From contig MNCI01006844.1 in NCBI GenBank assembly GCA_015680685.1, forward strand, positions 51,638-110,805: a stretch of 59,168 nucleotides of DNA, in the 5' to 3' direction. The position numbers and the translations under genes were made by a program. Positions 1-12,499 of the stretch are shown one piece after another. Source of the stretch: Gnetum montanum (lineage: Eukaryota; Streptophyta; Gnetopsida; Gnetales; Gnetaceae). A model generated the notes under the pieces. The model did no database searches. It was not told where the DNA came from and worked only from the letters and a program-made list of their open reading frames with translations. Each line of letters starts with the position of its first letter. Position 1 is the first letter of the stretch.

Positions 1-548
1 TTACTAGGTTACCAAGCATTACACATATGCTCGAAGTGGTGTGCTTATGTAATTTAACAATTTGCTTAATTGATCAAAATTAATTGTTGTGCTAATAACA
101 TAAATGTAAAGTGCATAAAATAAAATAAATGAAAGAAAATAAAATAAAATAAATGCGTAAGAAAATAAATCTCAAGTGCTGCAAGGATGAATCAAAGAAC
201 TTGTCTTTATTGTTGTACACAAGGTGTGCTCAGGTACACAATGCTCAAATAAAGATCATTCCACACTTAGACCTCTTGCTATGGGCACTTGGAAAATACT
301 CTAACTTTCAAACAGACTACAAGAGTTTCACTACTTGACTACTAAAAGAATTCTTTTCCAATTATGTGCCTGGGCACTGTATTTATAGGCGTGGGAGCAA
401 CTACTCTAATAATTAGAATAAACCGCTAGAGTAATTGCTCTAATAATTACAATAAACTACTAGAGTAACTGCTCTAATAATTAGAATAAATCACTAGATT
501 AATTGCTCTAATAATTAGAATAAATCACTAGAGTAACCACTCTCATCA
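1..548 (-). repeat. 3' LTR of element A (left part outside window)
   Basis: Positions 1-548 match 9222-9732. The copy ends in CTCTCATCA at 548, directly before the reverse complement of a polypurine tract. A TATAAATA box reads on the minus strand at 380-387. About 330 bp of the LTR lie left of the window, judged from the complete 882-bp copy. Confidence 0.9.
404..539. repeat. 34-bp tandem repeat, four copies, in U3 of LTR A
   Basis: Copies begin at 404, 438, 472 and 506, an exact 34-bp period; the motif start recurs at 540. Each unit carries CTCTAATAATTAGAATAAA and then CTAGAGTAA. TAGAG and CTCTA at the unit junction form a small hairpin-capable dyad. Confidence 0.9.
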
Positions 549-557
549 TACCCCCAT
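549..557 (-). other. Polypurine tract of element A
   Basis: Reads ATGGGGGTA on the minus strand and directly abuts the 3' LTR, where plus-strand DNA synthesis would be primed. Confidence 0.75.
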
Positions 558-2550
558 GATTGAATGAAAACTTGTCCTTAAGTTCCTTACAAAATATTGG
601 GAAGGTATGGAATTATTGACTAATTGACAATTGATGGTGGAATGGGATGATAGAATCAACATGCCCAATGATGGATCAATAAGCATATTACAACATTGTG
701 GTGAACACTTGTATATAAATGACATCCAAGCCTTTATTTAGCAACTTGTATAGAAAGAGAGAGAAAGAAAATAAAGCATGTTGCCGCCAAAGCTAAGATT
801 GTGCCTTCTGTTGTTTATCCATAGCCATGCCACTAGACGTGTTCCTTTTCTAAATGCTCCATTTTTGGTCCATCCTGAGTGCTTACTCCAAGCTCAATCC
901 ATTATTTGTATGATCACTATTTGCAGACACAACGCAGTCACAAATGAGCAAGGATAGATAAACCACAATGCAATTGATACCTTGCCTTGATATAAAGCAC
1001 ATTGGCTAAGTTGTGGTTATGGAAGAAACTAGTTTGGAGATTTATCACAGGTGACTATCCAAGGTGTAGGGGTTAGGTGAATAGTAAAATAGAGAGAATT
1101 GAAAAATTTGTGCCAAGGCCCCCACGACTAAGAGTGAACCTTTAGTAGCTATAAGATGGAAAAATATGAGGAACAAGAAAGATGGGAAAAAATAACAATG
1201 GCAACGCCAATAAAATGAATGTCATGGATGGGGATGAAACAAGAGATGATTGATTTCATGAAATGTTTAAGGAAAATAACTTAACAATTGCACCAAAAAG
1301 GAATGCCATTGGGTCCTCCCCAAAGCAGGCTCATGCCCTTTATGCCCTGACAAACCCACAAACCAAAGAGTCCATAGGCTCTAGGAATGTCATTTGGAAG
1401 CAAGAGTTAAAAACTTACCCACAAGAATTCACTAAAGAGAAACAATGCCTCAACCTAGAATGGACTAATAATAAAACTAGCAATGAGGTGGAAAATGGGA
1501 AGAAAGATGGAGAGGAGAGAATGGAATGGAATCCCAAGAATAAGGTTGTGTAAAGCCCCTTGTGTATTTCATGGTTAAGATAACTGAGTAGAACTCATCC
1601 CAAATCCAGAATCAAACCAATCACATTTAGTGACCTCATATCAATACATTTGGATAATCCATCCTCTTGAGGTGACAAGAATGCTTCCAAAAAGAGTGAC
1701 CACCATCCCAAGGAGAGTGAGATAAAGAAGTAGGAAGCAAGAAAGGGCCTTAGTTTGAGGGAACCTTCAAGCATGAGTAACATGTCTTGCCAGTGCCATA
1801 ACTAGCACTTGTAGCCCATATTACTTTATCATGTCTAAGGGGTGTGCTTTGAATTCTTACCTTTTTATCTTTTTTTTTTATTTTTTATTTTGATGTTTAT
1901 ATGTGAGAACTACACCATGCAAAGACTTATTTTTATTCACTCAGCTTCCTGATATTTGAACAATGTTAGAATGGTGGAAAACCTAAGAAAAAGCATCCAA
2001 GCACCTAAGAGGATGGCCAGCACCAATGCATAAAATCCCCTTGAAGTCACACAATTTTCATCCTTTGAGTCTTTCCTTGCATTGAAAAATAGCCAACCAC
2101 CAATTCATTAAGAAGTTTACTTAGAAAAAGGGGACTATATAGTTCCAAGCCAAAGGATACCATAGAGTTTTATGGATGAGTGGACAGCGTGGACTCATTG
2201 CCTATTTTACCAAAATAACTAGACCTTAATATTAGCATCATAATTCAAAGGTAAAAACCAAACATTAGCAATCAATATAATATAATTCAATCCATCATCA
2301 TGAGCACTTATTAGATGATGAATAAAAGTAAATCAAGCAAACAAAGAAATAGTAAAATCATGAATGATTGTGTAAAATAAAAATAAGAAAAGTTAAAAGA
2401 ATGTGTAAAAAAGAAATTCAAAAAGAACTGAGGGCCTAGAATGGTTAGCATAGGTGGCCATCTCCCCCATGACTAAGTTGGAAGGAGGAGATCCAAAATA
2501 GTGAGCAGGGTTGTCCATCAAGAGAGGCAGCATGTGTACTAGCTATCCTA
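558..2550 (-). other. Non-coding 3' region of element A, no env-like ORF
   Basis: About 2 kb between the end of pol and the PPT. I find no plausible long reading frame on either strand. The stretch aligns by eye along much of its length with 10493-12450 in element B, so it is an inherited part of the family. The segment 2440-2560 is especially alike in the two copies. A T-rich run lies near 1860-1890. Confidence 0.6.
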
Positions 2551-2559
2551 AGCTCTTAG

Positions 2560-3640
2560 AAAGGTTTGGTTTGTTTCACATTGACCAAAAGTTTCTTAGC
2601 TGGGCTCTCAGGTTTATATATTGTCATGACCCCTGAAGGAAAAGTTGTATAAATAATATAAGGTCCTTCAAATAGTGTTTGAAATTTAATACGTTGTGGC
2701 ACATGTGTGGGATTCTAGTAGAGAACCTTATCTCCTAGATGATATTTAACTTTCTTAATTCTTAGGTCATGACATTGTTTATTGAAGGCCTTTTGCAATT
2801 CATTAGATGATAGGGTAGTTAATCGATTTTCAGCTAGCAAGTTAAAGGTTACTAATTGTTGTTTCAATGCTAGATCAAGGTCAAGGTTGAGGTCATGTGT
2901 CGTGGATAGTGTACAAAGCTCAGTTTGAATGGGAAGCATTGGTAAGTTACCATACACTAAATCATAGGGAGAGTAGCCTCTAGGGAGTTTCCATGTGGAG
3001 GGTTATGCCCAAAGAGCATCATTTAGTTTAGTGCTCTAGTCATGTCTAGACTTACTAATGGTTCTTGTCAATATCTTTGTAATCTCCCTATTGGTGACTT
3101 TTGCTTGACCATTTTCTTGGGGGTGGTATGGTGTAGTAAATTTATGCTCAACCCCTAAGCATTGCATTAATTTATGAAAATTTACACCTATGAAGTGTGT
3201 ACCATTGTCTGAAATAAGTGCATATGGCACACCAAACTTGTTTATGATTTGTTTTTGAACAAATTGTGTAGCTGTAGATGATGTACAATCTTTAACAGTA
3301 GTTACTTTGGCCCATTTTGTTAGGTAATCAATGAAAATAATAATATAAGCTTTTTCATTGGACATTAGTGTAATCGGCCCCATAAAATCAATTCCCCAAA
3401 TGTCGAAGGGTTCCAATGGTTGAAGCCATTATTGTGGATCCTCCATTCTAGCAATCATTCCCACATCACATTGACAGCACTCACAAGATTGGACAAAATG
3501 ATGGGCATCCCAAAATAATGTAGGCCAATAATATCTTGCAAGCAGGATCTTGATGGTCATTCGTCTCCCAACGTAATGACCCCCATAAGGACCCTCTTGA
3601 GCATCTTGGAGAACTTATAGTTAATCTATATTAGGAACAT
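2560..3640 (-). pseudogene. Element A pol: integrase
   Basis: The central domain reads clearly at 3036-3416: WGIDFMGP carries the first catalytic Asp and SDNGTHF the second. At the third position the protein reads NGQAKVTNREI, with Lys where integrases of this family have the catalytic Glu. A Cys-rich zinc-binding-like part (CECCQC) lies upstream near 3450-3490. The C-terminal part (2715-2957) contains the basic, hydrophobic stretch usual after the core in Athila-type integrases. Several stops interrupt the frame. The integrase would have inserted the cDNA copy into host DNA; this one could not work. Confidence 0.85.
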
Positions 3641-3879
3641 ACCATTGAACCAAGCCATCAGGATACACTTTGTAAAGTTTCCCATTGAACTCCATAAAGT
3701 ACTTGGCTTGGTAAAGAAACTATTGTTTCTTCTTAAGGTTTAACTCTTGTGGTGTTTTTTGCATGAGGAGATATGTAGGAATACTATTGTACTAGTTTGT
3801 CTCCATGGGTGATTAATTACTCACTACACCAGCAAAGAGAAATTCATTAGGGAAATGATCAAAAATTGGATACTCATCC

Positions 3880-4300
3880 TCTTTGTTGTCCCATCACAAC
3901 CAAGATAAATGATCAACAACTACATTCTTGGTGCCCTTACGATCGATCATCATTAAATCGAACTCTTGTAATATTATAAGCCATCGTATGATACGAGGAC
4001 TTACCATTAGCTTATTCATGAGGAACTAGATTGCACTATGATCTGTATGTATATATACTTTATATCCCAATACATAGTGTCTAAACTTTTCTAGTGCAAA
4101 CACTATAGCCATTAATTCTTTCTTTGTGGTAGTGTGGTTAAGTTGTGCACCAGTGATACTTCTACTTGCACAGTGGATGTAATAAGGATGCTTCTGGTTA
4201 TCTAACTATGTAGGTATAGCTCCTAAAGCATAGTTAAACGTGTCAATCATGATATGGAATGGTTTGGATGAGTCAAGAGCTTGTAGAATGGGTGTTTCTA
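3880..4300 (-). pseudogene. Element A pol: RNase H
   Basis: The minus-strand translation shows the retrotransposon RNase H pattern: YALGAI, HYASRS-like text, TTKKELMAIVFALEKFRHY, then HTDHSAIQFL and DHLSWL. It follows RT directly. The frame contains stops. The role would be to remove RNA from the RNA:DNA hybrid during reverse transcription. Confidence 0.75.
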
Positions 4301-4499
4301 CTAGCTTCTATTTCAGAGTTTGGAAAGATAATTCACATTCCTTGGTCTACTCAAAAGGTACGTCCTTTTTTGTTAATTCCACCAATGATTTGGAAACCTT
4401 TGAAAAGTTCTCAATAAATCTCCTATAGTATCTAGTATGTCCAAGGAGTGACCGAATATCTTTGATAGTTTCCAATTGATGGGTAATTCCTTAGATAAT

Positions 4500-5300
4500 T
4501 TTGATTTTCTTGGGGTCTACCTCTATCCCTGTGTGTGAGATTTTGTGCCCTAGTACATGCTTTCTTGGAACATCAAATGGATTTTCTACTAGTTGAGCCT
4601 TAAATTTATTTCTACACATATTTTTAACACTTGCTCTAGCTAGTCCAAGGCTTTCTCAAAGTTTGCTCCATAAGTGGAGAAGTCATCCATAAAAACCTCC
4701 ATGCCATTCCCTATCTATTTTTGGAATATCCTTAGAACTAGTCGTTAAAATGTTGTAGGGGCATTTCACAAGCCAAATAACATTTGTTTGTATGCGAACG
4801 TTCCCCAAGGACTACTGAACGTAGTCTTGCCTTAGTTTTCTGTAGCTATTTGTATTTGGTTATATCCACTATATCCATCCAAAAAATTGTAATAGTGATG
4901 CCTTGCGATGGTATCTAAGACTTGGTCAAAAAATGGCAATGGAAAGTGATTTTTGAATATTTCCATATTTAGTAGCCTAAAATCTATGCACACCCTCCAT
5001 TTGCCTCCCTTTTTAGACACAATAACTAAGGGACTAACCCATTCGCTATCAACAATGGGGTATATGAACCCAACCTTGAGAGGCTGTTCGATTTCTTCCT
5101 TAACTACTTGCTTCAGCTTAGGGTTCAATTGCCTCTGTAGTTGTCTTTGAGGCTTCATGGAGGGGTCAGTGTAAATTCTATGTTGGCATATCATAGGATC
5201 TATTTCAGTTAATTCAGGATATGACCAAGTGAAGGCTTCTGACCATTTATTTATTACGTTTAGTAGTTCTTCTTTCTATTGAGGAGCAAGCTTAGCATTA
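4500..5300 (-). pseudogene. Element A pol: reverse transcriptase
   Basis: The open stretch 4832-5194 carries WVSPLVIVSKKGGKWRVCID, then FPLPFFDQVLD and FLDGYSGYNQI, the N-terminal blocks of Ty3/gypsy RT. The active-site motif FMDDF is encoded at 4679-4693, and the thumb region follows to about 4500. The motifs match elements B and C. The frame is interrupted, for example just after 4832, so no full enzyme can be made. Confidence 0.85.
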
Positions 5301-5350
5301 ATAATTACCAGTTTTCCAAGCTTAGCATTAATAATTACTAGTTTTCCATT
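5284..5350. repeat. ~38-bp tandem duplication in pol of element A
   Basis: A stretch containing CAAGCTTAGCATTAATAATT is present twice in tandem here but once in element B near 15160-15200. It is a private duplication of copy A. Confidence 0.8.
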
Positions 5351-5689
5351 TTTAAGGCATGTATTCCATACCAATGGGTAATGGTTTCAGCTCAAGATTT
5401 TTTTCTTAAATTTCTTAGGGATTTCCAACTTTCCCCAATTGATATTTTCAAGGTTAAGACTTGGAAGTTGGTGGTGGACTTGCTTTAATGCATCTATGCT
5501 ATCTATGTAAGAACAAGTGAAACCCTTAGTTGGTTTCATGCATATGAGTGGACTGCTTTCTTTATCAGTTGTTAGCCACTAGGTGTCTTCCTATTGTATG
5601 GTTGTTACATATAGGCATCTTTGTATGTTCATCACTTGTACACACTGATTGCATCTAAGCAATGCTAAACTTTGCACAAACCATGACCT

Positions 5690-6130
5690 CTACACATGAT
5701 TACACCCTGTGTCATTGTCTGCAATATATGGAACTTTCTTCTTCTCGATCTTTCTGAATGCATTTTCCTTTGATATTTCTAGAGAAAGATAGTAGATTCC
5801 TAGGTGCGCATCAACTATGCTTAGCCATGCTCTTCCCATTATGATTAGGAAGTCACCCTTATTGTAGTTTAGCTAAATCAGGAAGAAATTAGCTAGGTAC
5901 GACCACCCACAAACAATGGTAACAATGTTCTCCACTAGTTCCAATGGGATAGTGATGGACTAGTTAGCCAACTCTAGACGAATGTTGCTCTTTTTTAATA
6001 GAGACAGGTTCCAAGCCTTGTACATTTTTTGAGAAATCAAGTTGATACTAGAACCTAAATTCAAAAGATCCTTACACAGAGCATTTTTAGTAATTTGTAA
6101 GTATATTAGAGGACTCTAAGGATTAGAGAA
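5690..6130 (-). pseudogene. Element A aspartic protease
   Basis: Retropepsin-like domain that would cut the polyprotein. The active-site block reads LLNLGSSINLISQKMY near 6005-6070: Asn replaces the catalytic Asp of the usual D-[SLT]-G. The downstream part containing GDFLIIMGRAWL matches the equivalent of elements B and C. The same Asn is present in element B, while element C keeps Asp. Stops are present. Confidence 0.75.
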
Positions 6131-8610
6131 TTTCCTAGGAAGGTGGAAGCTTTGATCCAATTGATGATGACATGTGTTAGCATGACTGTATGCATTGAGT
6201 GCAGTGATTGGGTTGAAGGGGCCTCCAAAGTTTTGATTAATACTGAGGCATCTAAGGAATCAACCACTTGTGATTGCAAGGGCTTGGTTGGATTTTTGGT
6301 TCTAAAGAAAGGTATTTTCTTCATGTGGTTGTTGAAACCAAAAGTAGGTTGAGAGTTAACAACCCTCGTGATGTTACGTTGTTGCGGCTGGGTAGGGATT
6401 TCACCTTGCATCGCTAGAGTAGGTGGTAGTGGTGATATTGATGGAAGAGATGTGTCCAGATGAAAAGGATGATATGCTTGCTAAATATCACCTCTAGAAG
6501 AGGGATTTCCATAATACTCTTAGGCTTGATAGTAAGCTTGAGAAGTGATGTGACTAGTAGAGTCATGTGGGGAGATTGGCTACAGCACATAATATCCATA
6601 TGGGTCAGGTTGCCAATAAGGATACTATTGCCTTGGTGGTGGCATTCCCCATGATTTTGGTTGCTACCACTATTGATATTGCTCAATTGATTGTGGTGGA
6701 GCTCCATGGGATAATATGTTAAGGGTTGGTGGAACTACCTTAGGTTACCTTGGGGATAAGGTAACCTTCGGAGTGTTTACCTTTTGTTTAATCGTGAGTC
6801 GAGTGCATACACCCTAGACTCCTATACATGTGAGATTATAGGGCAACATCTCCTGGGATGGTCATATTGACATATCTCACATCCACTATCATTTTCTATT
6901 TCCGAATTCACAACCTCTTCAATAATGGCAACTTTGCCCTTATCCTTTTTACATGTATGTTCAGCCTCTTTCTTTCTTTTTTCTCACTACCTTGCTCTCT
7001 AGACTTATCTACTATTTTAAGAATAGTTTGAAATCTCTTGTCTAGGAAATTCCACATTTGTTCTAACTTTGTTGAAACTTCTAATGTCATCTTTTGTATA
7101 GGTAAATTTTTCCTATTCATCATCTCTTTGAGTGGTGACTTTTCTTCATCCTCACAAAATTTTACTCCCCTCTTCCAAAGGAAAGGATCTTGGTTATACT
7201 CTTCTACATTTTCTCTCTTTCGTAGCTCACCTTCTTCCTTAGCAACATGCTCCAATAGTCTTTTAATTTGATGGTACCTAAGCTAGGATAGTCTCCCTTG
7301 GGGATAAGTCCCAAGGGTTCTTCTCATTTCATGCCTAAACCCATCCATGAGATGGTGTAGTTGGTCGCTTTCCGAACAACCATGGCTAGGACAACGATGT
7401 AACAATGCATAGTATTGGCCCATGGCAACATCCAAGGGTTCATATCCTTTTTGTTTCTAGTCTTGGATTTTCTTTCACAAGTTAGACACTTAGGAGTACA
7501 TTTGGTACTTATCATTAAATAGTTCTAACATAGTACTCCACCTACGAAATGGATTCTGATTCTAATGACTGGTACCAGCTTTTCGGTTCTTTAACTAGTA
7601 TCCATGGGAACAACTTAAATTTTTCCATTCATTCTCTATGTTTTGTAAGGCACATGCATTATGGAATGCTTGTAAATGATTCTAAGGATCAGCGTCATAT
7701 CCCCTTTCAAATTGTGGGATATTTTTTATATCTAATCTTTTGATCCTATTATATTTCTGGTGCCTTGTTGGAATTCTAACAACCTTAGTTATTTCTAACA
7801 TACTTCAAGTAGTGAGTAGGGGTTCATTGTGATCATATCATCCATGATTTCTATGATGCCTACGTTGTTCTCTACTTTCCCTTCTTCTATTTCATGACTC
7901 TCTAGAGTGCCCTTGTCCCCTTTCCTAGCTATTTCATCTATGACTTCCACTTTTCCTACCTTTATCCCCATGGCCTTTTTCTTTATGACTACATCTGGAT
8001 ATTGAAGGAGAGGGTGAAGGAGATGATGAAGGTAAAGAAGAGGAAGAACCATCACCATGATGGTGTCTACTACCTTCTCTTTTGCGATCTTCGCCCCTAT
8101 CATGATCGCAATTAGAATGTCCATCTTTATCATGAGCTCGTATTCCTTTTTTGGACCCTTTGTGCCCATGGGTATCAGAACCTAGGTTATGAATAGTGGA
8201 ATGAAGGTTCTGATACACAACTCCCTTGGCCAAAGTTAAGGGGAGGAACATCGTTGTGAGGGTGATTGCTTAAGGTAGGTTCACCACCCTCATTTTCTCT
8301 TAAGACATATGGGACATCCTAGGGCCACTTACCCTTCAAAGACTTATGATGCCTCTCCTATTGCAAGTCCCTTTGACGTTGTACCTCTATGGGATGATAT
8401 TCTCTCGAGTCATGGTCTTGCACAACATATTCTACGTGTAAGTGTGGCAAGCCAATTTATATGAGAGCACAAAGAAGCATGCTTAGAATTGAACGATCGA
8501 GAGGTAACACTATGTTACCTTCTAAGTCTTGCCAATGAATTTGTTCATCTTGATGAAGGATAAAGGTGAAGTCTAGTATATACTCATCGGGATGAATATA
8601 TACCACTCAA
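6130..8610 (-). pseudogene. Element A gag
   Basis: Structural polyprotein of the virus-like particle, badly broken. From the N terminus: a conserved stretch near 8440-8605 with HPDEY and DLEGNIVLPLDRS; a Ser/His/Asp-rich low-complexity part (7930-8250); a retrotransposon gag core near 7330-7740 with KNIPQFERGYDADP and FHNACALQNIENEW; a Lys/Glu-rich helix part (6908-7255); and a zinc-knuckle-like CEICQYDHPRRCC near 6845-6885. Stops replace Gln at several sites. B and C carry the same order, which defines this as the family's gag. Confidence 0.8.
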
Positions 8611-8830
8611 ACTTATTAAGGGACTAGTGGATCAATGTCATGTGTATTACACTGCTGATTTTTTCCTGTTTCAGACCTAGGTGATGAGGCACTTTTATAC
8701 GAAGAAGAATACATACTTGTCTATTCAGTGTGCAATGTATTCTTGTTTATTATTTTCTCAACCAATCCTAAGGGTTTATTCCAACGATGTGAATGGTTTC
8801 CTATGTTCTAGTTAGCGCACAAACAACTAA

Positions 8831-8849
8831 GTCCCCGGAAACGGTGCCA
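8831..8849 (-). other. Primer binding site of element A (tRNA-Asp type)
   Basis: On the minus strand this reads TGGCACCGTTTCCGGGGAC, close to the Athila-group PBS complementary to the 3' end of tRNA-Asp, with changes at CpG positions. It lies one base from the LTR end. Confidence 0.85.
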
Positions 8850-8850
8850 A

Positions 8851-9732
8851 TGATGACCAATGACGTACCCCTATGCTGAACCATATGAATATGAGCATTT
8901 CACGCATGATCCAATTAAATTCCAAGGACTAAGTGTTTATGCACCCTTGTGGAACAAGGATGGGTTGGTTGATCATTGTCTTCCCAAGCTTACCTATATG
9001 TCATGATTGTATGGTTAAGTAAGCTTGAGGCATATGATTTTTATAGATTTTATGTTTTTATGTCTTACACTAGTAGGGAAGGAGAGAGGTAACTAATTGA
9101 CTAATTTAACTTAACTACTCATTAACTAATTTCTAACTAATCCTAACACTAGCATCCATTCCCACTTGTTGTACACATCTTAAACCAGTGCAACACTACT
9201 GGGATTACCAAATGCTAATTGTTACTAGGTTACCAAGCGTTACACGCACGCTCAAAGTGGTCATGCTTGTGTAATTAAACAATTTGCTTAATTGATCAAA
9301 ATGAATTGCTATGCTAATAACAAAATTTAAAGTGCATAAAATAAAATAAATGCATAAGAAAATAAATCTCAAGTGTTGCAAGGATGAATCAAAGAGCTCA
9401 TGTTTATTGTTGTACATAAGGTGTGCTCAGGTACACAATGCTCAAATAAAGATCCATTCACACTTAGGCCTCTTGCTGTGGGCAGTTGGAAAATACTCTA
9501 ACTTTCAAATAGATTACAAGAGTTTTGCTACTTGACTACTAAAAAACTTCTTTCCCAATTGTGTACCTAGGCACTGTATTTATAGGCTTGGGAGCAACTA
9601 CTTTAATAATTAGAGTAATCACTCTAATAATTAGAATAAACTACTAGAGTAACTACTATAATAATTAGAATAAATTGCTAGAGTAACTACTCTAATAATT
9701 AGAATAAACAACTAGAGTAACTGCTCTCATCA
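8851..9732 (-). repeat. 5' LTR of element A (882 bp)
   Basis: Begins TGATGACC beside the PBS and ends CTCTCATCA at 9732, giving TG...CA ends. A TATAAATA box is at 9577-9584 on the minus strand. Three further 34-bp units start at 9622, 9656 and 9690, as in the 3' LTR. The flanking DNA from 9733 is the LTR of element B. Confidence 0.92.
9622..9723. repeat. 34-bp tandem repeat, three copies, in 5' LTR of A
   Basis: Same unit and exact 34-bp period as at 404-539, with one copy fewer and an irregular partial unit at 9601-9621. Confidence 0.88.
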
Positions 9733-10484
9733 TGTGCTTTCACAAAACCTAGACAGGTTAGTTAATCATTGTCCTCCCAAGCTTACTTGTATAGCACAAT
9801 TGTATGGTTAAATAAACTTGCAGCATATGATTTTTATATATTTTCTAATGTTTTATGTTCTGGTGCTACAAAGGGATAAGTGAACTAATTAATTAAATAA
9901 TTTAATTTAACTAATCAACTATGCTCTAACTAGTCCTAACACCAGCATCCTTTCCCACTTGCCGTACACATCCTAAACTAGTGCAACACTATTGGGATTA
10001 CCAAATGCTAATCATTACTAGGTTACCAAGTGTTCCATGCATGCTTGAAGTGGTTGTACTAAGTGTGCTTACTTGGGAGAGTTAACAAGGTGAGAGAGAG
10101 AACATTAATTAACTAAGGAAAGCATTAAATAACTATAAATAACATTAAATAAGCTATTCTAAATGCTGTAAGGTTTATCACAAAGTTCGTCTTTATTTCT
10201 TACCATAAGGTGTGCTCAGGTACACAATGCTTGAATAAAGATCCATTCACTTTATGACTCCTACTATGGGCACTCAGAAATAATTCTAACTCTAAGGAAG
10301 GAAATTTACAAGAGTTCAGGTAAGGGACTAAGACTAACTATGAAAACCAAGCACACCCATCTCTTATTTATAGTTGATGAGGCAGGTCACAACATCGAAT
10401 GCCCAAGATCGCTTGGTGAGCTTCAATATTGCGAACCTAATATAGTGGATGAAATATTGCAGCCTTGATATTGTGGCTCATCAT
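9733..10484 (-). repeat. 3' LTR of element B, interrupted by A
   Basis: Matches 18767-19504. It ends at 10484 in CATCA before the PPT complement. A TATAAATA-type box reads on the minus strand at 10363-10372. The inserted element A separates it from its first ~90 bp. Confidence 0.88.
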
Positions 10485-10492
10485 ACCCCCAC
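10485..10492 (-). other. Polypurine tract of element B
   Basis: Reads TGGGGGTA on the minus strand, directly beside the 3' LTR and equivalent to the A tract. Confidence 0.75.
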
Positions 10493-12450
10493 AACTGAAT
10501 AAAAATTCATCCTTGAGTTCCTTACAAAATATTGGAAAGGTATGGGATTATTGATTGAATGACAACTGACAATGACATGGGTGACAGACTCAAAGTGCCC
10601 CATGAATGGATCAACAAACATTTTACAGCATTGGTATTCATAACCATTATGGTGAACACTATAAATAGATGACATCTAGACCCTCAACTAATAGCTTAAA
10701 GAAAGAGAAAGAGAGAGAGAAAAGAGAATGAGGTGCATTGCTACCGATCTCAGAAATGGGTACTCCATTGTTTATCCATAGCCATGTGATGAAGTGTGTC
10801 CCTTGCATAAGTACTCCTTCTCTAGTCCATTCCAAGTGCTCCCTCCTATCCCAATTCATTGTTCATATGGTCACCATCTACACACACAACACAATCATGA
10901 ATTAGCAAGGATAGATAAGATACAATGTAGTTGATACCTTGCCTCGATATGAAATACCTTTGCTGGGTTGTCGGTATGGCAGATACTAGGTTAGAGGTTT
11001 TTAACTAATAACTACCCAAGGTGTAGGGGTGAGATAGGTAATAGAATGGAAAAATTTGTGACAGGGCCCCCATGATTAAGAGTAAACCTCTGGTAGCAAT
11101 AGGGTGGAAATACTGAAGGAACAAGAAAGATAAGAGAAATAACAATACTGAAGCCAATAAAATGAATGTTATGGATGGGGATGAAATAAGAAATGGTTGA
11201 TTACAAAGAATGTTTAAGGAAAAGAACTTAACAATTGTACCATAAAGGAATGTCAGTGGGTCCTCCCCAAAGTAGGCTCATGCCCCTTATGCCTTGATAG
11301 ACTCACAAACCAAAGAGTCTATAGGCTCTAAGAATAATGTATGGAACAATGGCTAAGAACTTACTTACAAGAAGTTACCAAAGATGAACAATGCCTCAAC
11401 TAAGATATAAAATAATCATAAAATTGAAAATGAGATGGAATATGGGAAGAAATATGGAAGGAGAGGAGAAAATGGAATGGAATCCCAAGGGCAAGGTTGT
11501 GTAAAGTCCCTTGTGTATTATATGGTTATAGTGACTGAATAGAATTCATTCCAAATTTGGATTCAAAAGAACCACACTCAGTGACCTTGCATCAACACAT
11601 TTGACCAACCTGTCCTCTTGAAGCAACAAGAATGCATTCATAGAGTCACCACCATTCCAAGGAGAGAAAGATAGAGCAGCAGGAAGTAAGAAAGGGCCTT
11701 AGTTAGAGGAAAAATTCAAGCATGGGTAACATGTCTTTCTAGTACCATAACCAGTTCTTGTAGTCCATATTTCGTTATTATGTCTAAGGGGTGTGCTTTG
11801 AATTCTCACCAATTTTTTTTATGTGAGAACCACACTATGCAAAGACCTATTTGATTCATTCAACTTCCTGATGTTTGGTCATCGGTGGAATGCTAGAAAA
11901 CCCACAAAAAGCATCCAAGTACCCAAGAGAATAGCCAACACAAGTGCGTTGAATCCCCTTAAAGTCATACCCTTTTCAACCATTGATTCCTTCCTTGGTT
12001 TGAAGAATACCAAGTCACCAATTCATTAATAAGTGTATATAGAAAAAGGGATAGTACAGTTCCAAAGTCAAGGGAGACCACAGAGTTGAATGGATGAATG
12101 GATGACATGGACTCATTACCTATTTTATCAAAAGAATCATATCTTAGTGTCACATCAAAATTCAAAGGTAAAAACCAACATTAGTAGTCAACATTATTAT
12201 AGTCCAATCCATCATCGTAAGCACTTATTATATGATGAATGAAAGTAAATCAAACAAAGAAATAGTAAAATGTAAATGATGGTGTAAAACAAAAATAACT
12301 AAAATTGAAAAAATATTTAAAACAAAAATATAAAAATAGCTAAGGGCTTAGAATGGTTAGCATTGGTGGCCATCTCCCCCATGACTGAGTTGGAAGGAGG
12401 ATATCCAAAATAACGAGCAAGGTTGTCCACCAACAGAGGTAGTATTGGTA
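10493..12450 (-). other. Non-coding 3' region of element B
   Basis: Equivalent of 558-2550 in element A, similar over much of its length and without a plausible coding frame. The 12340-12440 part closely matches 2440-2560. Confidence 0.6.
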
Positions 12451-12499
12451 CTAGTTATTCTAGGCTAATGGAAAGGTTTTGTCTATTGGATGTTGACCA

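Larger units (their letters stand above)
1..9732 (-). mobile_element. Element A: Athila-like Ty3/gypsy LTR retrotransposon
   Basis: Read on the minus strand, the order is 5' LTR (8851-9732), PBS (8831-8849), gag, protease, RT, RNase H, integrase, a long 3' non-coding part, PPT (549-557) and a 3' LTR running off the left edge (1-548). The two LTR copies match over most of their length, so the boundaries are solid. The PBS complements the tRNA-Asp type used by Athila elements, and the RT and integrase motifs fit that group. Every reading frame is broken by stops and shifts, so the copy is dead. The right end lies inside the LTR of element B, which makes A the younger insertion. Confidence 0.9.

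Noticed and set aside
1263-1783. Open stretches in the 3' region of element A as an env-like gene
   Set aside because: The equivalent region in B does not keep these frames, and no signal or membrane pattern is consistent between copies.
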